Below, piece after piece: positions 34,372-43,583 of a stretch of 64,000 nt of DNA. The notes beneath the pieces were generated by a model, which was given only the letters and a program-made list of their open reading frames with translations, had not been told where the DNA came from and searched no databases. Where the stretch lies: the NCBI RefSeq assembly GCF_900100335.1, contig NZ_FNFE01000002.1, positions 310,001-374,000 on the forward strand. Direction: 5' to 3'. Both the position numbers and the translations under genes were made by a program. Positions within the stretch are counted from its first letter, which is position 1, and every line of letters starts with the position of its first letter. The stretch comes from Natronorubrum texcoconense. GTDB lineage: Archaea > Halobacteriota > Halobacteria > Halobacteriales > Natrialbaceae.

Positions 34372-35169
34372 CTACCGCGATTCGACCGTGGCGTTTTCCG
34401 GCGGCTCGAACTCGAACGTCTCGTCGTCGAGTCCGTCGTTGAACGAGACCGTCTCGAACTCCTCGGTCATCTCGTACCGTTCGCCGCCGATCTCGAAGAC
34501 CATCCGCTCTTTTATCGGGTAGTCGTACTCGTCGTCGACCCAGACCGTCTGCTCGACGACGGTGAGCTCGTCGGGCGCCTCGACCGTCTCGAGCGCGTAG
34601 ACGTACTCGGTGCTCCCGATGAGGACCGAAATGCCGTCCGCGACCGCCTCCTCGTTCAGATCGACGTCGAGCACGTGCGTCTCTCGATCGGCGATCGTCT
34701 CGACGCCCAGATACTCGAGGTCGTACCACTCGAGGTGCATCTGGGCCATCTCGGCGCGATCCGACCGCACGGCCTCGCTCTCGAACGGTTCGTCGGCCTC
34801 GTGGTGCTGGGCGAGCGACGACTCGGGATAGTACCACCACGCTCCCGACGCGTTCGAGGCGAAGATGGCGCCGTCCTGATCGGCTTCCGTCGTCTCGAGT
34901 GTCTCCTCGTAGTAATCAACGTAGGGGCGCTCGTGGACGCGAACGGTTTCGGAAACCGTCTCGTTACCGCCGGTGATCTCGATCGTCATCTCGCCGGAGA
35001 CATCCTCGAGAGTATCGCCGTAGACGTACGTGCTCTCGAATAGCGTCTCCGGGTCGGGATCGTCCGGTTCGGGGTCGTCGGTTGCGGGCGGAGAGAACGC
35101 GATGCAGCCCCCGATGAGAACGAGAATCACGACCGCTCCGAGAACAGCGTTGAATCGACGAGACGCCAT
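34372..35169 (-). CDS. Lipoprotein of the LolA-like fold
   Basis: 265 residues. The signal (MASRRFNAVLGAVVILVLIG, then GC at 21-22) is a lipoprotein type with the lipobox IGGC and C22. The mature part is strongly acidic: LFESTYVYGDTLEDVSGEMT, GAWWYYPESSLAQHH and VVEQTVWVDDEYDYPIKERM. The repeated beta strands, the Y-D-Y-P-I-K-E-R pattern and the ending TFEFEPPENA fit the outer-membrane-lipoprotein-sorting (LolA/DUF2092-like) proteins common in haloarchaea, which may carry lipids or lipoproteins on the cell surface. Start and TATA-like aataacaaag on the minus strand agree. Located just downstream of the SRP RNA. Confidence 0.75.
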   Translation of the reverse strand: MASRRFNAVLGAVVILVLIGGCIAFSPPATDDPEPDDPDPETLFESTYVYGDTLEDVSGEMTIEITGGNETVSETVRVHERPYVDYYEETLETTEADQDGAIFASNASGAWWYYPESSLAQHHEADEPFESEAVRSDRAEMAQMHLEWYDLEYLGVETIADRETHVLDVDLNEEAVADGISVLIGSTEYVYALETVEAPDELTVVEQTVWVDDEYDYPIKERMVFEIGGERYEMTEEFETVSFNDGLDDETFEFEPPENATVESR

Positions 35170-35470
35170 AGAACGGGTAATACGAGAGAGGAGTCCTAAG
35201 CTTTGTTATTTCGTGGACGAACGAAAAGCGACTGCCCTGCGAATCGGGTCGAACGGGCTCCGGGTACGGACCGGAGACGAATGTCCGGGTAGGTCGGGTA
35301 ACGCAGGTCTGTGACTACCGTTCTCTGATCGAAAGTGCACGCCGAACGCTGTGAGTGATATACGACCCTCCGGAAGAGTGTGTCTCCGAGCAGTAACGTC
35401 TCTGCCTTCTCGATCGACACGACGCGCAGCGCGGTCGCTCACGGAGGTGAACTGCATGAAGTATGAGTGT
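35170..35470. other. Gene-free gap between lipoprotein and SRP RNA
   Basis: About 300 bases with no gene that I trust. It holds the promoter of the lipoprotein gene (35180-35215) and a small inverted repeat CTCCGG/CCGGAG (near 35256). The short open frames seen here, including one starting near 35457, run through the SRP RNA and are not believed. Confidence 0.6.
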
Positions 35471-35776
35471 GGAAGCCGCGATTGCCCGGCGTTCCGGTCG
35501 GGGGAATCCCGGTTGCCTTCTCCACCCCGCGACCCGTCGAGCGACAGGTGTCCGGCGGTCCACTGCTCGCTTCCGCGCCTGATGGGCTGTCGCCGGCTAA
35601 CCACGATGGGACGTCCCTGCGGACGGCCACCGTAGACCGCTGTCCCCGACGGACGAGGCTTCTCTGTTGGCTCCCGGGGCCCCGGCCGGTCTGACCGGAC
35701 GCCCGCGGTGTTTGGTCCCCGCTAATGACCATAGCGCGGGTAACGAGCAGGGCCAAACTGCCCGACCTATCCATCC
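35471..35776 (-). ncRNA. ffs: Signal recognition particle RNA (7S RNA)
   Basis: About 306 nt; ends estimated from structure. On the minus strand, near 35561-35593, the sequence acagcccatcaggcg, then cggaagcgagcagtggac, is the helix 8 / SRP54-binding loop of archaeal SRP RNA (GGAA and GAGCAG asymmetric loop). Near the 5' end ggtcgggcagtttggccctg followed by ggggaccaaacaccg makes the Alu-domain helices 3 and 4 of the archaeal molecule. A cttaag TATA-like element at 35795-35800 lies about 25 nt before the proposed +1. The RNA guides nascent membrane and secreted proteins to the translocon together with SRP19 and SRP54. Confidence 0.9.
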
Positions 35777-35794
35777 CTACGTAGGGGGGTGGAA

Positions 35795-35800
35795 CTTAAG
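35795..35800 (-). promoter_or_regulatory. TATA-like element of the SRP RNA gene
   Basis: cttaag lies 19-24 nt before the predicted 5' end of the SRP RNA. The bases before it are AT-poor apart from gaaagg, so this is the best available promoter element. Confidence 0.4.
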
Positions 35801-35930
35801 GACCTTTCGTCTCCCGAATCGCCGGCGCGCGCGGTGGTCAGTCCCGGAAACCGGCGTGAGATAAGGGAGGATTCGAGTCGTTCGTCGTCGAGAACGACAC
35901 GAGTTCACGCGGCTGCGCCTCGAGCGCGAC

Positions 35931-36629
35931 TTACTCGAGGTCGCCGTGCTCCGCCTCGCCCGATTCCCCGCGCTCTTTCGCCGACAGCGGGATCGCCAGC
36001 AGGAGCAAGGTGCCGTAGTAGATTCCGACCGCGGCGACGACGACGGTACCGTCGATTCCGGGGAGCGACGCGCTCTCGAGCAGCGTCTCGTCCGGGTTAA
36101 ACGCCCAGATGTGAAAGAGCCAACCGACCAGCATCGCGGTAATCAGCGGGAGGTACACCCGCCGAAGGCGATGGCTGAACGCGCCTCGGTAGCTGATGTT
36201 TCTCGAGGGGTCGCGGTAGTCCTCGCTCAGTTCCTCCCGCCACGCGTCGCGTTCGACCCCCGCGGAAGGGTCGAGCGCGTTCGCGAAGAGGTTCTCCTGA
36301 AGTACGCGGACTCGAGAACGCCAGACGTCGTAGTCGCGAAACCGGCGGGCCTCGATGAAGAGGAAGACGGTTCCCATGATGAGTCCAGCGAGGATAACCG
36401 CGTGAGAGACCTCCCCCGAAAAGGCGTAGGCGACGATCGCCGACATCACCGTCACCGCCCAGTTCGTGGTGGTGTCGAGTCGGTCCCGCCACTCGACCAT
36501 GCGTTCCATCTCGCCCCGGTAGAGGTGGGCCGCGACGGAGCCGAGACCGGTGCTCTCGTCGACCATCTCGCGGCCGATCTCCTTCTCCTCGGGAGCTTCG
36601 GGATCGAAGTCGGACTCGCCGTCGCTCAT
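35931..36629 (-). CDS. DUF2270 membrane protein
   Basis: 232 residues. The cytosolic N-terminus is acidic (DFDPEAPEEKEIGREMVDES). The family core starts LGSVAAHLYRGEMERMVEWR and RLDTTTNWAVTVMSAIVAYA. Four transmembrane helices are seen at about 58-78, 80-95, 157-175 and 190-212, with RFRDYDVWRSRVRVLQENLF as a conserved cytosolic loop. Pfam calls this DUF2270, a predicted integral membrane protein of unknown function. The gene is upstream of the SRP RNA on the same strand; there is no evidence of a shared job. Ordinary length. Confidence 0.8.
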   Translation of the reverse strand: MSDGESDFDPEAPEEKEIGREMVDESTGLGSVAAHLYRGEMERMVEWRDRLDTTTNWAVTVMSAIVAYAFSGEVSHAVILAGLIMGTVFLFIEARRFRDYDVWRSRVRVLQENLFANALDPSAGVERDAWREELSEDYRDPSRNISYRGAFSHRLRRVYLPLITAMLVGWLFHIWAFNPDETLLESASLPGIDGTVVVAAVGIYYGTLLLLAIPLSAKERGESGEAEHGDLE

Positions 36630-36679
36630 ACCGATCGTACGACGTCACGGTACAACATGTTTACACCACCCACACTACC

Positions 36680-38431
36680 CTAGCCGACTGACCTCTCGCC
36701 GTACGCCTCGCGGAACGCCTCGAGTTCCGACTCGGTCCCCGCGAGGACGAGTCGGTCGGTTGCAGCGGGCGTTTCACCCTCGAGAAGCGGGCCCACGTCG
36801 CCGTCTCGTTCGCGCGCGACGACCGCACAGCCGGTTCGATCCCGGATCGTTTCCCGGTCGAGGGGGTCGGTCGTCGAACCGGGCACGTCGACGCGACGGA
36901 GGCGGATCCGGTCGCTGAACGTCATGGTCTCGCGCTCGAAGATCCGAAGCGCGAGCATTCGGCCGGCAACGCTCGCCAACCCGAGCGCGTAGGTCGCGCC
37001 GGCGTCGCGGAGCCGACCGACGTTCTCCGATCGAGTGGCGGCCGCGAAAATCTCGAGATCGGGCTCGAGTTCGCGAGCGACCAGCGTCGCGAGGAGCGTC
37101 GTCACGTCGTCGTCGAGGGCGAGGATCAGCGTGCCGGCGTCGGAGAGGGCCGCCGCGGCGAGTCCCGCTTCGGTCGTAGCATCGCCGACAACGTCGACGA
37201 GGTCGCCGTCGTGTCGGTCGAGAACGACGGTCTCGACGTCGGATCGCTCGAGCGTCCCGATCACGGACGCGCCGACGGTCCCGGTCCCGGCGACGACGAC
37301 GGGTTCGGACTGCGGCCGATAGCACGAGCCGGACAGCCCGGTCGCCTCGGCGACCGACTCGATGGAATCCGCCGTGCCGGCGAGCAACAGCGTCGTGTTG
37401 ACGTCGACGTGGACGTCCGTCGAGAGCGAGCGCAGGAAGTCTCCCCGAACCCACGCGCCGAGGAGCGTCACGCCCTCCGTCTCGATCGATCGGCAGTCGG
37501 ACAGCGGTTCGCCGTAGAGATCGCTCCCCGGATGGATCGGATACTCGACCAGTTGCAGGCCGTCGTCGCGGGTATCCGCCGCCTCGGGTGGATTCGTGTC
37601 GCCGTGACCGTCGCGGTCGTTCGTACGCTGACGGTCCGTCGTGTCCGATCGGGCTGTATCGTCCGCGCTGGCTGGGGCGACTTCGAGGTCGAAATCGGCG
37701 TCGACGACCGGTCGCACCTTGTCACCGAGCGCCTTTCCCAGCCGGTGTTTCGGCGAGAGCACCTCGTCGGCACCGGCGTAGCGGAGGTACCTCGCGTGCG
37801 AGGGATCCACGACGAGGGCGAGCACTCGAGGGTCGTCGTCGCGTTGATCCAACTCGATGACGGCGGCGATCTGTTCGGTCTTCGAGGCGTCGACGACCAC
37901 GGCGAGGGCGTCGCCGACCTGTGCGTCTTCGAGCGTGTCCGCGGCGGCAGGGTCGCCGTGGAGGACGACGAGACCGGCCTCGTGCAGCGATCGGGCTCGC
38001 TCCTCGTCCGGCTCGAGAACGACGTACTCGGTCCCGTCGGACTCTAGTTCGTCGACGAGCGACTCGCAGAGCGCGGTGTAGCCGACGATGATCACGTGAT
38101 CTTCGAGTTCGCTGACGTCCGCCGGCGGCGTCGGTTCGACGATCGTCTGCAGCCACGGGACGACGAACAGCGGGATGGCCACGAAGATGTACGCGATCCC
38201 CGTCACCTGAATCGCGACCATCAGCGCCGTCATCGCGAGGGTCTCCCATGGAGCGTCCTGACCGTAGCCCGTCGTCGTCATCGACTGAATCACGACCTCG
38301 AGGGCGTGAAACCACGATCGCGACTCGCCCTCGAGCGTCGCCATTCCCCACTGATAGACCGCGACGTAGATCGCCGTCAAGAGTAGGAAGGAGCCGACGT
38401 AGGCGACGAGCCGGAAGCCGAGTCGAGCCAC
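36680..38431 (-). CDS. TrkA-type (RCK) potassium channel
   Basis: 583 residues. An N-terminal pore module has a helix at 8-30, the selectivity filter TTTGYGQD (about 52-59) and a second helix at 66-92. T-x-GYG selects K+. Two RCK gating units follow: one near 105-235 (HVIIVGYTALCESLVDELES, Rossmann) with its TrkA-C domain around 290-370, and a second near 380-500 (VVVAGTGTVGASVIGTLERS) with TrkA-C at the end. A disordered insert (about 250-290) contains DRQRTNDRDGHGD. It lets K+ cross the membrane under nucleotide or Ca2+ control; K+ is the main haloarchaeal osmolyte. Confidence 0.88.
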   Translation of the reverse strand: MARLGFRLVAYVGSFLLLTAIYVAVYQWGMATLEGESRSWFHALEVVIQSMTTTGYGQDAPWETLAMTALMVAIQVTGIAYIFVAIPLFVVPWLQTIVEPTPPADVSELEDHVIIVGYTALCESLVDELESDGTEYVVLEPDEERARSLHEAGLVVLHGDPAAADTLEDAQVGDALAVVVDASKTEQIAAVIELDQRDDDPRVLALVVDPSHARYLRYAGADEVLSPKHRLGKALGDKVRPVVDADFDLEVAPASADDTARSDTTDRQRTNDRDGHGDTNPPEAADTRDDGLQLVEYPIHPGSDLYGEPLSDCRSIETEGVTLLGAWVRGDFLRSLSTDVHVDVNTTLLLAGTADSIESVAEATGLSGSCYRPQSEPVVVAGTGTVGASVIGTLERSDVETVVLDRHDGDLVDVVGDATTEAGLAAAALSDAGTLILALDDDVTTLLATLVARELEPDLEIFAAATRSENVGRLRDAGATYALGLASVAGRMLALRIFERETMTFSDRIRLRRVDVPGSTTDPLDRETIRDRTGCAVVARERDGDVGPLLEGETPAATDRLVLAGTESELEAFREAYGERSVG

Positions 38432-38749
38432 GGCTATCGTCGCTGTTCGCGTCGTTCACGGCCGTTCGTCCGATCTCGACTCGACTCGGCGCCTCCGGTG
38501 CCGTCGATCATGCGAGCTGCAACGCACAACGCCCTCCCGAACTATCGTTCTTTGTGGGGCCAGTGCAAGTCGGCGAGCGGACGCTGGACCGAATGGAACT
38601 AACGTCTTCGCTGTCCGTCGATCGTGCGGCGAGTCACGTTGTGACACCCAACGTGCTTTGGCAACGGTTGAAAGACGATAGCGAACGAACACCTCTCGTG
38701 ATCCGTCCCGACGTTCCGAACGGCTCACGTCCGCTACACTCGAGCACTC
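38432..38749. other. Gene-free gap
   Basis: About 318 bases between the channel gene and the MaoC-like gene, both divergent from it. I see no gene and only a short palindrome GTCACGTTGTGAC (about 38631-38643). It presumably holds the promoters of both genes. Confidence 0.55.
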
Positions 38750-39415
38750 ATGAGTAGTAATTGTCCGGAGTCCGATGCGACCGATGCCGGGGTACCGCCG
38801 AACGAACACTGGTCGAGCGTGTCGAAACACGTCGTCAACAGCTACGTCGAGGCCAACAACGCCCTCCTCGCCGCGATGGGCTTTTCCTCGTCGTCCGGCG
38901 AACCGACCGGGACGCTCACCGCACGGCACCAACCCGAGACGGTCGACGCTCCGGTCACCGAAGTCGCCTTCGGCGACGAGTCCTGGCTGATGGAGCGCTC
39001 GACCGACGAGTACGAGGACCTCGCGGTCGGCGACTACGTCCGCTTTACGAAATCGATCGAGGAGACCGACGTCTCCGCGTTCGCACAGGTTTCCGGCGAC
39101 ACCAACCGACTCCACCTCGCGGAGTCGTTCGCCGAGGAGACCCAGTTCGGCGGCCGTATCGCCCACGGCACGCTCGTCGCCGGGACGATCAGCGCCGCAC
39201 TCGCCCGGTTCCCCGGCCTCACGATCTATCTCTCACAGGACCTCGAGTTCCACGCGCCCGTCGAAATCGGCGAGACCGTCACCGCCGACTGCGAGATCGT
39301 CGAGGTGCTCGGCGACACCCGCTACCGACTCCACACGACGGTCGAGACGGCGGACGAGGAGACGGTGATCGACGGTGAAGCGATCGTCGTCATCCAAGAA
39401 TCGCCCGACGCGTGA
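38750..39415 (+). CDS. MaoC-family (R)-specific hydratase-like protein
   Basis: 221 residues. The hot-dog domain occupies about 90-215. The hydratase motif is FAQVSGDTNRLHLAESFAEE, with the catalytic Asp and His, followed by GGRIAHGTLVAGTISAALAR. Such enzymes hydrate enoyl-CoA to (R)-3-hydroxyacyl-CoA and supply monomers for polyhydroxyalkanoate or handle other acyl-CoAs. The first 85 residues (VSKHVVNSYVEANNALLAAM and more) are a helical extension seen in haloarchaeal phaJ-like proteins. No PHA synthase lies in the window. Own upstream region; ordinary length. Confidence 0.85.
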   Translation: MSSNCPESDATDAGVPPNEHWSSVSKHVVNSYVEANNALLAAMGFSSSSGEPTGTLTARHQPETVDAPVTEVAFGDESWLMERSTDEYEDLAVGDYVRFTKSIEETDVSAFAQVSGDTNRLHLAESFAEETQFGGRIAHGTLVAGTISAALARFPGLTIYLSQDLEFHAPVEIGETVTADCEIVEVLGDTRYRLHTTVETADEETVIDGEAIVVIQESPDA

Positions 39416-39614
39416 TCTGAAGTCGGGAGTATCGACTCCGGTTTCTTCGCTTTTCAGTCGATTCGATAGCTGCAGGTCGGGACGTTCCGTCTCGGTCGGT
39501 TCGTCGTCCGTGGGGTTGTGAGCCGTGAAACGACCGTTTTCCCTCGTGTCGCTTTCACACAGCCAAAATACCTTGGAGCAATGGTGATACCCCTCCGCGT
39601 CCTTTTCACACGTA

Positions 39615-39830
39615 ATGAGTAGGTCAGAATCGGTGTCGCGGATCGTCGCCGTGTGTCGCTCCTGTGAGTCGGTGTTCGTCTCCGAGCAGAAGCCGGACGG
39701 GACGATCAGGCCCATCGGCGTCTCCCAGGAGTGTACCTGTGGCGACGGCGATTTCGAGCGGATCACGCCCTCGGGTGGCAGCGAGCCGACGAACGACGGT
39801 GGCCCGGCGGTGCCACGGCCGTCGGACTAA
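39615..39830 (+). CDS. Small zinc-ribbon-like protein
   Basis: 71 residues. It contains VCRSCESVFVSEQKPDGTIR and SQECTCGDGDF, giving a C-x-x-C and a second C-x-C pair that can bind zinc. The tail is Pro/Gly/Asp rich and probably disordered. Similar small 'CPxCG-like' proteins are frequent in haloarchaea; a few affect motility, lipids or biofilm. Flanked by the convergent-free aminotransferase gene downstream. No function can be assigned from the sequence. Confidence 0.65.
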   Translation: MSRSESVSRIVAVCRSCESVFVSEQKPDGTIRPIGVSQECTCGDGDFERITPSGGSEPTNDGGPAVPRPSD

Positions 39831-39957
39831 GGCCTGAAGCGAGTATCAGACGAGAGCGGTGAATTTGCTACCCGCGGGCCAGAACGTTTTCGCGCGAGCG
39901 ACCCGCACCGATTTCCGGCACCCGACCGTTTTTGGAACGCATCGGTCTGCGTAGCGT

Positions 39958-41112
39958 ATGCCCAGACCGACGAAACGGGTCCGCCGAGCCGAGCGCTCGA
40001 GCATCCGCGTCATGTTCGATCTCGCGGAGCGCCACGACGGCGACCTCGTTCGGCTCGAGGTCGGCGAACCCGACTTCGACACGCCCGAACACGTTATCGA
40101 CGCCGCCGCGCGCGCCGCTCGAGTAGGAGAAACACATTACACGTCGAACGCGGGACTGCCGGCGTGTCGGCGGGCGATCGGTGATATGCTCGCCCACGAT
40201 CACGGCGTCGAGCACGATCCCGACGAGATCGTCGTCACGGTCGGCGGGATGGAGGCGCTGCATCTGGCGATCATGGCGACGGTCGGTCCCGGCGAGGAGC
40301 TCCTCGCTCCCGGGCCGACGTGGCCGAACTACGAGATCCAGGCACACCTCGCGGACGGCTCGTTCCGCGAGGTCCCGATGCCGGCCGAATCGGGGTTCGA
40401 TCTCGAGGCCGACCGCGTCGTCGAGGCGATGAGCGACGACACCGCCGCGGTCGTGCTCACGACCCCCTCGAATCCGACCGGGCGCGTCTACGATCCGGTC
40501 GAGTGTCGAGCGGTCGTCGAAGCGGCCGCCGACCACGACGCCTACGTCATCGCCGACGAGGTGTACCTCGGGCTGACCTACGACGGCGAACCGGAGGGAA
40601 TCGCCGCTCACACCGGCCATCCAAACCACGTTATAACCATCGGCTCCTGCTCGAAGACGTACGCGATGACCGGCTGGCGGCTGGGCTGGCTCGCCGGCGA
40701 CGGCCACCTCGTCGACCGCGTGGTTACGGTCCGCGAGGCGACGACCGCCTGCGCCTCGAGCGTCTCCCAACACGCCGCAATTGCGGCGCTGACGGGACCC
40801 CAGGAGCCGTTCCGGCAGATGTATCGCGCGTTTCGGGAACGGCGTGATCTGGTCGTCGACCGTATCGCGGGGATCGAGGGTGCCTCCTGCCCCCGACCGG
40901 AGGGGGCGTTCTACGCGTACCTCGACCCGGGTATCGACGACGACAGCCTCTCGATCGCGAAACACTTGCTCGAGGAACACGGGGTCGTCCTCGCTCCGGG
41001 AGACGGGTTCGGCGAGTCGGAGCCGGGGCGACTGCGGCTCTCGTTCGCGAACTCGATGGAGCGGTTGGACGAGGGGTTCGATCGACTCGAGGCCGGGTTG
41101 AAGACGTACTGA
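39958..41112 (+). CDS. PLP aminotransferase, class I
   Basis: 384 residues. Fold type I PLP enzyme: GEPDFDTP (36-43), the substrate-binding N in SNPTG (171-175), D200 in VIADEVYLG, the Schiff-base lysine K233 in SCSKTYAMTGWRLGW, and R in RLRLSF near the C-terminus that grips the carboxylate. It moves an amino group from an amino acid to a 2-oxo acid; aspartate, aromatic or alanine aminotransferases are all possible. The N-terminus MPRPTKRVRRAERSSIRVMF is normal for archaeal AspAT-like proteins. Monocistronic, convergent with nothing. Confidence 0.88.
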   Translation: MPRPTKRVRRAERSSIRVMFDLAERHDGDLVRLEVGEPDFDTPEHVIDAAARAARVGETHYTSNAGLPACRRAIGDMLAHDHGVEHDPDEIVVTVGGMEALHLAIMATVGPGEELLAPGPTWPNYEIQAHLADGSFREVPMPAESGFDLEADRVVEAMSDDTAAVVLTTPSNPTGRVYDPVECRAVVEAAADHDAYVIADEVYLGLTYDGEPEGIAAHTGHPNHVITIGSCSKTYAMTGWRLGWLAGDGHLVDRVVTVREATTACASSVSQHAAIAALTGPQEPFRQMYRAFRERRDLVVDRIAGIEGASCPRPEGAFYAYLDPGIDDDSLSIAKHLLEEHGVVLAPGDGFGESEPGRLRLSFANSMERLDEGFDRLEAGLKTY

Positions 41113-41559
41113 GCGACGGGCTGGGGAATCGGTCGATAACGGTCGGAGACGTGACGACCCGGGAGACATCCCCGTCACCGAGACAGTAGAAGCCACCCGT
41201 CTCCGAGACGATTCGTCAACGGCGTGTTATCGTCGCCGGTCCGCGATGAACTCGAGGTTATTCGGTTCCGGTGTGTGAGATCACAACTCCATCGATCCCG
41301 ACCGAACGGCAAAGTCATACGGGTGAAACAGCGTCTAACGGCCGTTTCGTCGCCGCCCCAGCGAACGCCCCGTCGACCGACGAGTCACCGCTCGAGGCGG
41401 AAACGTTCGCGTACTGTGACGACTTCGATCGAACACGGCTCCGCGTTCGCCGACTAACATCTCGGCGCAACGGGTTACTACAACGCAACCGTCCGTCGAA
41501 TGAAGGCGCGGATTACAAAGCGGGGCGCAGCCGTTCCCGACATCGAGACTCTCACCCCG
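41113..41559. other. Gene-free gap of about 450 bp
   Basis: Nothing convincing lies between the aminotransferase and the chorismate-lyase-like gene. Open frames here are low in acidic residues and rich in arginine and serine, as in shadow frames. An alternative ATG for the next gene at 41500 would shorten the gap by 60 bases. Confidence 0.5.
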
Positions 41560-42108
41560 ATGAGCGACGAACTACGCGTGCCCCAACCGACCGACGAATC
41601 GATCCGTTCGATGCTGGTAACGCTCGAACGGGACGCCGATCTCACCCTCTCCCCGATCGAACGGCTGTTTCTCGCGACCGACGGGACCGTCACCCACATG
41701 CTCGAGGCGCTGACGAGGGGCGACGTCTCGGTTAGCATTCTCGACCGCGCGGTGGCCGACAACCGGCTGTTCCGAACGGTCGCGCTCGTGCCGGACGCCG
41801 AGCGAAACCCGTTGGTCTGGGCTCGGTCGACCGTTCGGCTCTCGCCGCTTGCGGACACCGTCGCCGACGAACTCGTCGACGGCGAGATCGGTATCGGAGA
41901 CGTGCTTCGCGAAGAGTGTACGGAGACGAGACGCGAAATCGTCGAGATGAATGTCCATTCGACCGCCGATCGCTTCCCGTCGTTCGTCGAGAGCGACGCG
42001 GCGTGTCTCCTCGAGCGGACGTATCAGATCTACGCCGCAGACACCCGTATCATGACCATTACCGAGTACTTCCCGAAGGATCGCCTCAGCACGTATCGAA
42101 CGCCGTAG
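41560..42108 (+). CDS. Chorismate pyruvate-lyase-like protein (DUF98)
   Basis: 182 residues from MSDELRVPQPTDESIRSMLV; 20 more if the ATG at 41500 is used. The core matches the archaeal DUF98 family, linked to UbiC-type chorismate lyase: LTLSPIERLFLATDGTVTHM, LEALTRGDVSVSIL, then ARSTVRLSPLADTVADELVD and LLERTYQIYAADTRIMTITE. The UbiC reaction turns chorismate into 4-hydroxybenzoate and pyruvate; that this protein does the same is inference. The CoA ligase follows 102 nt downstream on the same strand, which would fit activation of such an acid. Confidence 0.7.
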   Translation: MSDELRVPQPTDESIRSMLVTLERDADLTLSPIERLFLATDGTVTHMLEALTRGDVSVSILDRAVADNRLFRTVALVPDAERNPLVWARSTVRLSPLADTVADELVDGEIGIGDVLREECTETRREIVEMNVHSTADRFPSFVESDAACLLERTYQIYAADTRIMTITEYFPKDRLSTYRTP

Positions 42109-42209
42109 CCTGTGGCCACATGCCGGTCGCCGAAACGAGAACCGGCGCGTCGATCGTTCAAAACCGAACCATAACAAAGCCCGGATAGTCGCTACCCTCG
42201 AGCGAGACC

Positions 42210-43583
42210 ATGGCCGACATGTGGAACCCGTTACTCGAGAGGATGCCGCGCGATCGACTCGAGCGCCGGCAGATCCGGAAGTTCAGGGCGCAAGCCGTCT
42301 ACGTCTACGAGAACGTCCCCGTGTTTCGCCGAAAGCTGGATCGAGCCGGCATCGCGCCGGAGGAGATCGACTCCTTCGAGGATATTCGCGCCGTCCCGAC
42401 GACGACGAAAGACGAACTGCGGCGGGCACAGGAGACGAGCGAGGACGGCTCGGAGGGATCGGCGGAACGGACCGATCGACCGACGGAGGCGGAACCGACG
42501 CCGTACGGAGAGCTTCTCGCCGTGGAGCCGACAGCGGTCCGCGAGTACCACCAGACCTCCGGGACCAGCGGCACGCCGCTCCGACAGGCGGATTCGGGCC
42601 GGGACTGGGAGTGGTGGAGCGACTGCTGGGCGACGGTCCTCTGGTCGCAGGGGATCCGACCGGACGACCGCGTCTTCTTCCCGTTCTCCTACAACGTGTT
42701 CGTGGCGTTCTGGGCCGCACACTACGCCTGCGAGCGGATCGGTGCCGAGGTAGTCCCCGGCGGCAACCTCTCGTCCGTCGAACGCGTCGAACTGATGGAC
42801 GACCTCGAGGCCACGGTCTTCATGACCACGCCGACGTACGCGCTTCGACTCGGCGAGGTCGCCGAACAGGAGGGGATCGATCCCGCGGCGACCAGCATCG
42901 AACGGATCGTCTGTGCGGGCGAACCCGGCGCGAGCGTTCCGGGGACGAAAGCGAAACTCGAGGACCGCTGGGGAGCGACGGTCCACGACCACGCCGGCGC
43001 GACCGAGACCGGCGCGTGGGGGTACAGCTGCGAGGGCGACTCGCTCGGCCTCCACTTCAACGAGGCCCAGTTCCTGATCGAGGTGGTCGACGACGACGGC
43101 GTCCCGGTCGAACCGGGCGAAACGGGAACGCTGATCGCGACGCCGCTCGATCGACACGCCCAGCCGTATCTCCGATTCGAACAGCGCGATCGAGTGCGAC
43201 TCGAGGAACCGAGCGCCTGCGACTGCGGCCGGACGTTTCGCCTCGCCGACGGCGGCGTTCTCGGCAGAGACGACGACTTCACGACGGTCAACGGGGTGTT
43301 GCTCTCCCCGACGGCCGTCGAAGACGTCGTCCGCCAGCACGACGGCGTGGCCGACGAGTACAAGATCGTCATCGACCACCACGACGAGAAGGAGTCGGAC
43401 GTCGTCACCCTGATCACCGAGGCGAACACGCAGGACGTAGAGACGGTCAGAACCGAACTTCGCCACCGGCTCAAACAGGCCTGTGGCCTCTCGTTTCGAA
43501 TTACACTGCGCGAGCGGGGTGCCCTCGAGCGACCCGAACTCAAAGCCGATCGCGTCGTCGACCAGCGGGTGAACCATGTCTGA
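42210..43583 (+). CDS. Phenylacetate-CoA ligase-like (PaaK family) AMP-forming enzyme
   Basis: 457 residues. It belongs to the adenylate-forming superfamily; the phosphate loop is TSGTSGTPL (116-124). LFFPFSYNVFVAFW and HDHAGATETGAWGYSCEG surround the active site; the C-terminal lid holds GRDDDFTTVNGVLLSPTAVE, the PaaK signature. It activates an aromatic acid (phenylacetate or a hydroxybenzoate) with ATP and CoA; the exact substrate is not readable. A disordered insert is at about 74-97. Its stop overlaps the next small gene by 8 nt. Confidence 0.8.
   Translation: MADMWNPLLERMPRDRLERRQIRKFRAQAVYVYENVPVFRRKLDRAGIAPEEIDSFEDIRAVPTTTKDELRRAQETSEDGSEGSAERTDRPTEAEPTPYGELLAVEPTAVREYHQTSGTSGTPLRQADSGRDWEWWSDCWATVLWSQGIRPDDRVFFPFSYNVFVAFWAAHYACERIGAEVVPGGNLSSVERVELMDDLEATVFMTTPTYALRLGEVAEQEGIDPAATSIERIVCAGEPGASVPGTKAKLEDRWGATVHDHAGATETGAWGYSCEGDSLGLHFNEAQFLIEVVDDDGVPVEPGETGTLIATPLDRHAQPYLRFEQRDRVRLEEPSACDCGRTFRLADGGVLGRDDDFTTVNGVLLSPTAVEDVVRQHDGVADEYKIVIDHHDEKESDVVTLITEANTQDVETVRTELRHRLKQACGLSFRITLRERGALERPELKADRVVDQRVNHV

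Noticed and set aside
35439-35774. Open frames on both strands within 35439-35774
   Set aside because: They overlap the SRP RNA, whose helix 8 and Alu-domain signatures are clear. Their translations are arginine/serine-rich and unlike haloarchaeal proteins.
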